This document shows positions 60,060 through 64,000 of a stretch of 64,000 nucleotides of DNA, piece after piece. Each line of letters begins with the position of its first letter. Positions within the stretch are counted from its first letter, which is position 1. Origin of the DNA: Apostichopus japonicus (taxonomy: Eukaryota; Echinodermata; Holothuroidea; Aspidochirotida; Stichopodidae); the NCBI RefSeq assembly GCF_037975245.1, contig NC_092561.1, forward strand, positions 2,454,501-2,518,500. The letters are read 5' to 3'. A program made the translations under genes and the position numbers. The notes under the pieces are model-generated. The model worked only from the letters and a program-made list of their open reading frames with translations, was not told where the DNA came from and did not search any database.

Positions 60060-62710
60060 GTGAGAATGTAGTGTGTGGAATAGTGTAAAGCGTCAAGAGT
60101 AAAGTTAATGGATAATGAAACTAATGGAGTGTAACAGAGAGAAGGACTCCATCTCAAACGCCCGGCATCCTTGTTTCTCGCTGAGTGACGGTGATGTGTG
60201 CTTCGTCATCTGGCTGTCCATGATTTCTCTAGCCTCTTATTTGCAGATACATTGAAGAAAGTAAGACAAGTGTCCTCTGAGATGTTCAAAAGAATAATTA
60301 CTCCGATGGAAACGAAATTCACCTCTTTTCTCGCCGTACTACTTTTTAGAAATTCTAAGTACTCTGATGATTTTCTTTAAAGCCATGTATGCACTGATTT
60401 AAAGTAGAGTTAAAGTACACTGCCACTATAAAGTATTTAAAATTGGAAGTTTGATAATAGGCTGCGGTATTCATATTAAGTACAAATGAAATTTGAATTA
60501 CTCTGTTACAAAGATATAAAGAATAACTTAGGGTTGGAAAAAAAAAAAAAAACTAAAACAAAGGGGATGAGATAATTAACAAACGAAGTCTGTTGCTTTA
60601 GTATGCATGCATTAGGAAATACAGTCTCGTCAAAGACGGCTTGGAATGCAACTATCCACATATCATTGCATTTGGCTCCGAATTTTTCCACGCGATGACG
60701 AAAACTCATATTACTGATATTAAAAAAAAACGGTCATTCTGAGCCAGTGAGTATATTGTCCTTGGTTTCTGCTATAAACCTTGTAACAGTGATAAAAATC
60801 ATTCTTTTTTTGTGGCTCTGGCATATAAACTGGATTAATCAGCCTGCCCCGTTTATTGGATAAAGGACAAACAGTTGGCTAGTTGCCATGGCAACAGCCC
60901 TGTAGGGCTGTGTTAATACAATTGAATTAATGAAGATCAATGTAATTGAATTGAATTCACATAGAAAGATGACAAAAGCAGGAAACGAAGAACGTTGCCT
61001 GACTTTCCTCTCAAGTAATGAGGAGAAAAATAAAGAGGTAAATAAAAAGGAACGTGTATTGACAAAGAAATTGGCATGTTGTTCTTTGAGCATGCACGCC
61101 GCAGACGAACAAAAGAGAATGAAGGGAGAAATAAGGAAAATGGGGCTGGACTGTATGTCGAATCTTCGCAACCGATCAAAAAAAAAAAAAAAAAAATAGG
61201 TCGCGTTATGTTACGTGTACAAGATATATAATGAATCAGGAAACTACTGTTTGCCCGATAATGAGCGGAAATGAACGTACTGCAGCTGTTTAGCAGCGAG
61301 GTGTCTTCAGTTGTCATAATGTTGATTTCAAGGTTATTGTGAAGTAATATGTTGTGTATATACTGTATATAGTAAAGAGCTTTAAGAGGTAATTTGATTG
61401 GTCAGTTAATTTTACTACGGCTCGTCAACCTCTCATAATGTGGTTTGCAAGACGATGTTTGTTCAATCCATTTTTATTTCTGAAGGACGATGCCGGGTCG
61501 GTACGTCATTTTCATATTTGGGGTCATTTCCCCTAATTTTGACCAAGCTACTTAAATGCAGTGAAAATCTTAATTTGTTTTGTTGGTATTTGTCTGTTAG
61601 CAGGCTTCACACAGTCTCTGTGGAAATTCAACAATTCTTGCAACAAGGTATATTCTTTTGTTAAGTTGTCATTTTGTAAACTATTTCTGCTCTAACTCCC
61701 TTTCCCATGTCCCTCTCCCTCTTCCTATTCCATCCCCCCCCCCCCCCTCTTCAGTTCTCTTCCATTTCCCCTCCACACAGACACAAGAAGACAAAAAAAG
61801 TTGTAAAGCCCAAAATCCAACAAGTTGCTTGTATTCACACATGGAAATTTCACTGTAATTGTAAATGCATAAATAACAAATGTAGCTATATTTTAGTGGT
61901 TTTGATGTTGGATTAATACGGAATACTGTACCACAAGTCTCAAGAGATATTACAGTAGTTGTAATTTACGATTCCCAAGATTCCTCTCACTAGTATATTC
62001 AGTTCTAAAGTTGCAAAACCCTAAAGCCACTTGTACTAAATTCCACAATATTACCAATAAAAATAAAATTTGTTTCACCATTTGTTTGCCATAACATATG
62101 TAACAATGAGTGCCTGTACTTCATAATGCTAGAAATGACATCTTAGAAGGACTGAATATGGTTGCAATCGTCTTATATTTGATTCCCATGTAATTCAGGT
62201 TTATTTTCTTCAAATAGTACAGACCTATGTTAACATAGGATCTTTTAAATTTAATTTGTTCTAATATGCTAATTATTATGTATAACACAGCTACGAGAAG
62301 AGTCTGCATGGGCAACAAAATATTTATTGAGCGTTAATTTTGTCAGAAGCATTTTACTTGTTCATTAATCCTTCATGCCATGACAACAATTTCTGGAGAT
62401 TATAAAGTGGTTTGAACAATAACAATCTTACTTTGAGTTATAATGTTAAAAGCTCAGTAAGTTTGTGCTTTAAAGTGTGCCCAACCTCAAGAAGCTGTCC
62501 TTCAACATGTTTCATTCGTTAGATAAATATATGTGTACATCTGACCATTTGTGGGTATCTGTATACTCGGTCTTTCCCTCCTATGAAAATTAATACATTG
62601 TTGCTAGTAGAGGACATGCATACTGTACTTCTACCTTTGTAAAATACAGCACAGTATGTATAAATGTATACACACACATATCCACACATACACACACATG
62701 TTTGTATTAC
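60060..62710. other. Gene-poor region
   Basis: AT-rich unique DNA with an A-run (61178-61196) and a C-run (61734-61748). No supported exon. Confidence 0.4.
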
Positions 62711-62713
62711 ATT

Positions 62714-62866
62714 CAGACCGAGGACCCCATTGTATTTTCCATTGTGCAAATCCATGTACCCTAACCTTAACAATACCCCATACAATAGAATTCTTCCGAG
62801 GACGTGGTGTTTCTTTAGAAATCAATACCGAGGACCTGGAATTCTTTTGTTCAAGTCCTCGGTCAG
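62714..62866. mobile_element. Small MITE-like inverted repeat (ACCGAGGAC ends)
   Basis: The left end CAGACCGAGGAC faces the right end GTCCTCGGTCAG, with inner copies of CCGAGGAC and GAATTCTT. About 150 bp, no target duplication established. Confidence 0.5.
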
Positions 62867-63567
62867 ATAGAAAAACAAATGCACATATACATACATACAT
62901 ACATATATCTATATACTGTATATATATACTGTACTTCCTATGCCTGACAATAGTCCAACCCTGACATATTTTATGACACAACTGACAAAGAGTTTTCTTT
63001 TGATTGAGTTCATCTTCTTTTTATTAGAGATGGAGGTTGGTCGCATGGTTTAATCTTAACAGATCTACACTTCCAATTTTGAAACATCTTTTTTTCCCTG
63101 GAGGATATGTTCCGTTTGACACTTATGGTCTCTTAAATATATCAGGCAGAGTAACTTCCTGTTATTAAGTTTACAAGCAGTTACAACTCTGTGTGCATCA
63201 ACGAAGACGACGGCGACAAACTATGAAATAAAACAGAAGATATTACCAGAATATTAATACTCCGCAGCTGAAAATACCTCTGGGTATTGAAAATCATTCT
63301 CTGGAAACAACCTGCAAAGTTTTTATATTTCTATTTGATTATAATAGGTAGAAATGAAAATTTTTGAAAGGAAACTGAATACAATATGAGAACATCAAAG
63401 TTATATAGATTGTTTTGGGGAGGTTTCCGTGATTGAAATTGCAGGGCGGTAAATATTAATGATATGTTACTGTACATCACAATGACACAGTTACTAAATT
63501 TAGATCACAAAGAAGACTTGTTTATGAGATCTTATATACAGTAGCCATCATGTAAGTATAGCATAGT

Positions 63568-63870
63568 GCTGTGGCCTAGTGGATAAAGGCGGTGGCATTT
63601 TAAGCAATGAGGCTTATCAATCGAGAGGTTCTGGGTTCGATCCCCGGCCGGGTTATAGTAAGGTGGGTTTCATCCAAGAGCTATCTACAGTTTTCCCACC
63701 TGAAATGACTTTCTAAATTGTAAAGATTCAAAATTGAGTTAAAATGTTTAAGTTGAAGCCATCCAATGTGTAAGATGTAATCCATAACCTTTGCGGGTTT
63801 CTTCCACATTTGTGGTCACTTAAGCGTCGTAAAAATAACTGGTGATTATTATTATTATTAATTATTATAA
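63568..63870 (+). mobile_element. tRNA-derived SINE with ATT tail
   Basis: Head GTGCTGTGGCCTAGTGGATA (A-box), B-box GGTTCGATCCC at about 63632, body with CCAAGAGCTATCTAC and GAAATGACTTTCTAAATT, and an ATT-repeat tail at 63847-63870. A deleted reverse copy lies at 41167-41275, which shows this is a dispersed family. A long extra arm in the head looks like a Leu/Ser-type tRNA, but this is uncertain. Confidence 0.85.
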
Positions 63871-64000
63871 AATCAAAGTTTTGTTTTCAATCCCAATAAC
63901 TTGGCACTGAGAGCTATCGTTGCTTTTAAGCTTGTTTATTTCATTTGTTTTTGTGAAGCGACAGACGGAAAAAGGTACTAGTATTATGACATACTTATTC

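Noticed and set aside
60240-60262. Microexon after TTATTTGCAG with GTAAGA donor
   Set aside because: Only about 15 nt between the signals and no flanking exons to join.
63568-63650. Functional tRNA gene
   Set aside because: Followed by a SINE body and ATT tail; a second, deleted copy of the same body exists at 41167-41275.

Overview
This window looks like nuclear DNA of an invertebrate deuterostome, most likely an echinoderm; a sea cucumber is my guess, and the species is not proven. The evidence is spliced genes with GT-AG introns, AT-rich intergenic DNA full of TA microsatellites, a SINE with a Deu-type core, CR1-like and other non-LTR retrotransposon remains, several kinds of terminal-inverted-repeat (TIR) DNA transposon, and secreted C-type lectins in tandem. 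There are no operons, CRISPR arrays or bacterial genes.

Layout. 1-5.2 kb: two tandem minus-strand C-type lectin genes. One is complete (2463-4626, three exons, 168 aa). The other is cut off by the window edge (1-65). Both share a duplicated promoter with a TATA box, and a short module has been amplified in inverted orientation upstream of the cut copy. 0.69-1.0 kb and 6.5-8.1 kb: dead LINE fragments. 8.35-8.65 kb: a duplicated tRNA-like SINE.

10.165-26.22 kb: a complete plus-strand gene assembled here from eight exons, all in compatible phase. It encodes a 450-residue, roughly 11-helix amino acid transporter (Aa_trans; SLC32/36/38 or AVT-like). Its introns hold a 362-bp MITE with a 9-bp target duplication, a TTAA-flanked MITE, a TA-flanked MITE, three minisatellites, a foldback element, and a tRNA-like plus hammerhead-ribozyme-like segment. 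The most striking object is in intron 5: about 41 tandem copies of a 76-78 bp unit that is a copy of the exon 5/intron 5 boundary, so an intact 5' splice site recurs about 40 times behind the real one.

29.48-34.64 kb: an unrecognised plus-strand gene or genes: a convincing first exon (29479-29753) and two phase-compatible downstream exons (33700-33858, 34535-34641). 34.7-64 kb: mostly gene-poor. It contains tandem repeats, a LINE 3' end, SINEs, and a complete 3262-bp P-element-like transposon (42661-45922) with 32-bp TIRs identical by eye, subterminal inverted repeats, an 8-bp target duplication and a THAP-domain exon. A 658-bp hAT-like element is nested inside it. A dispersed foldback family (19.7, 34.1 and 59.9 kb) and strong local enrichment of TACTGTA/TACAGTA are also noted.

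All calls come from reading the sequence. No database search was run, and copy numbers and boundaries are hand estimates.
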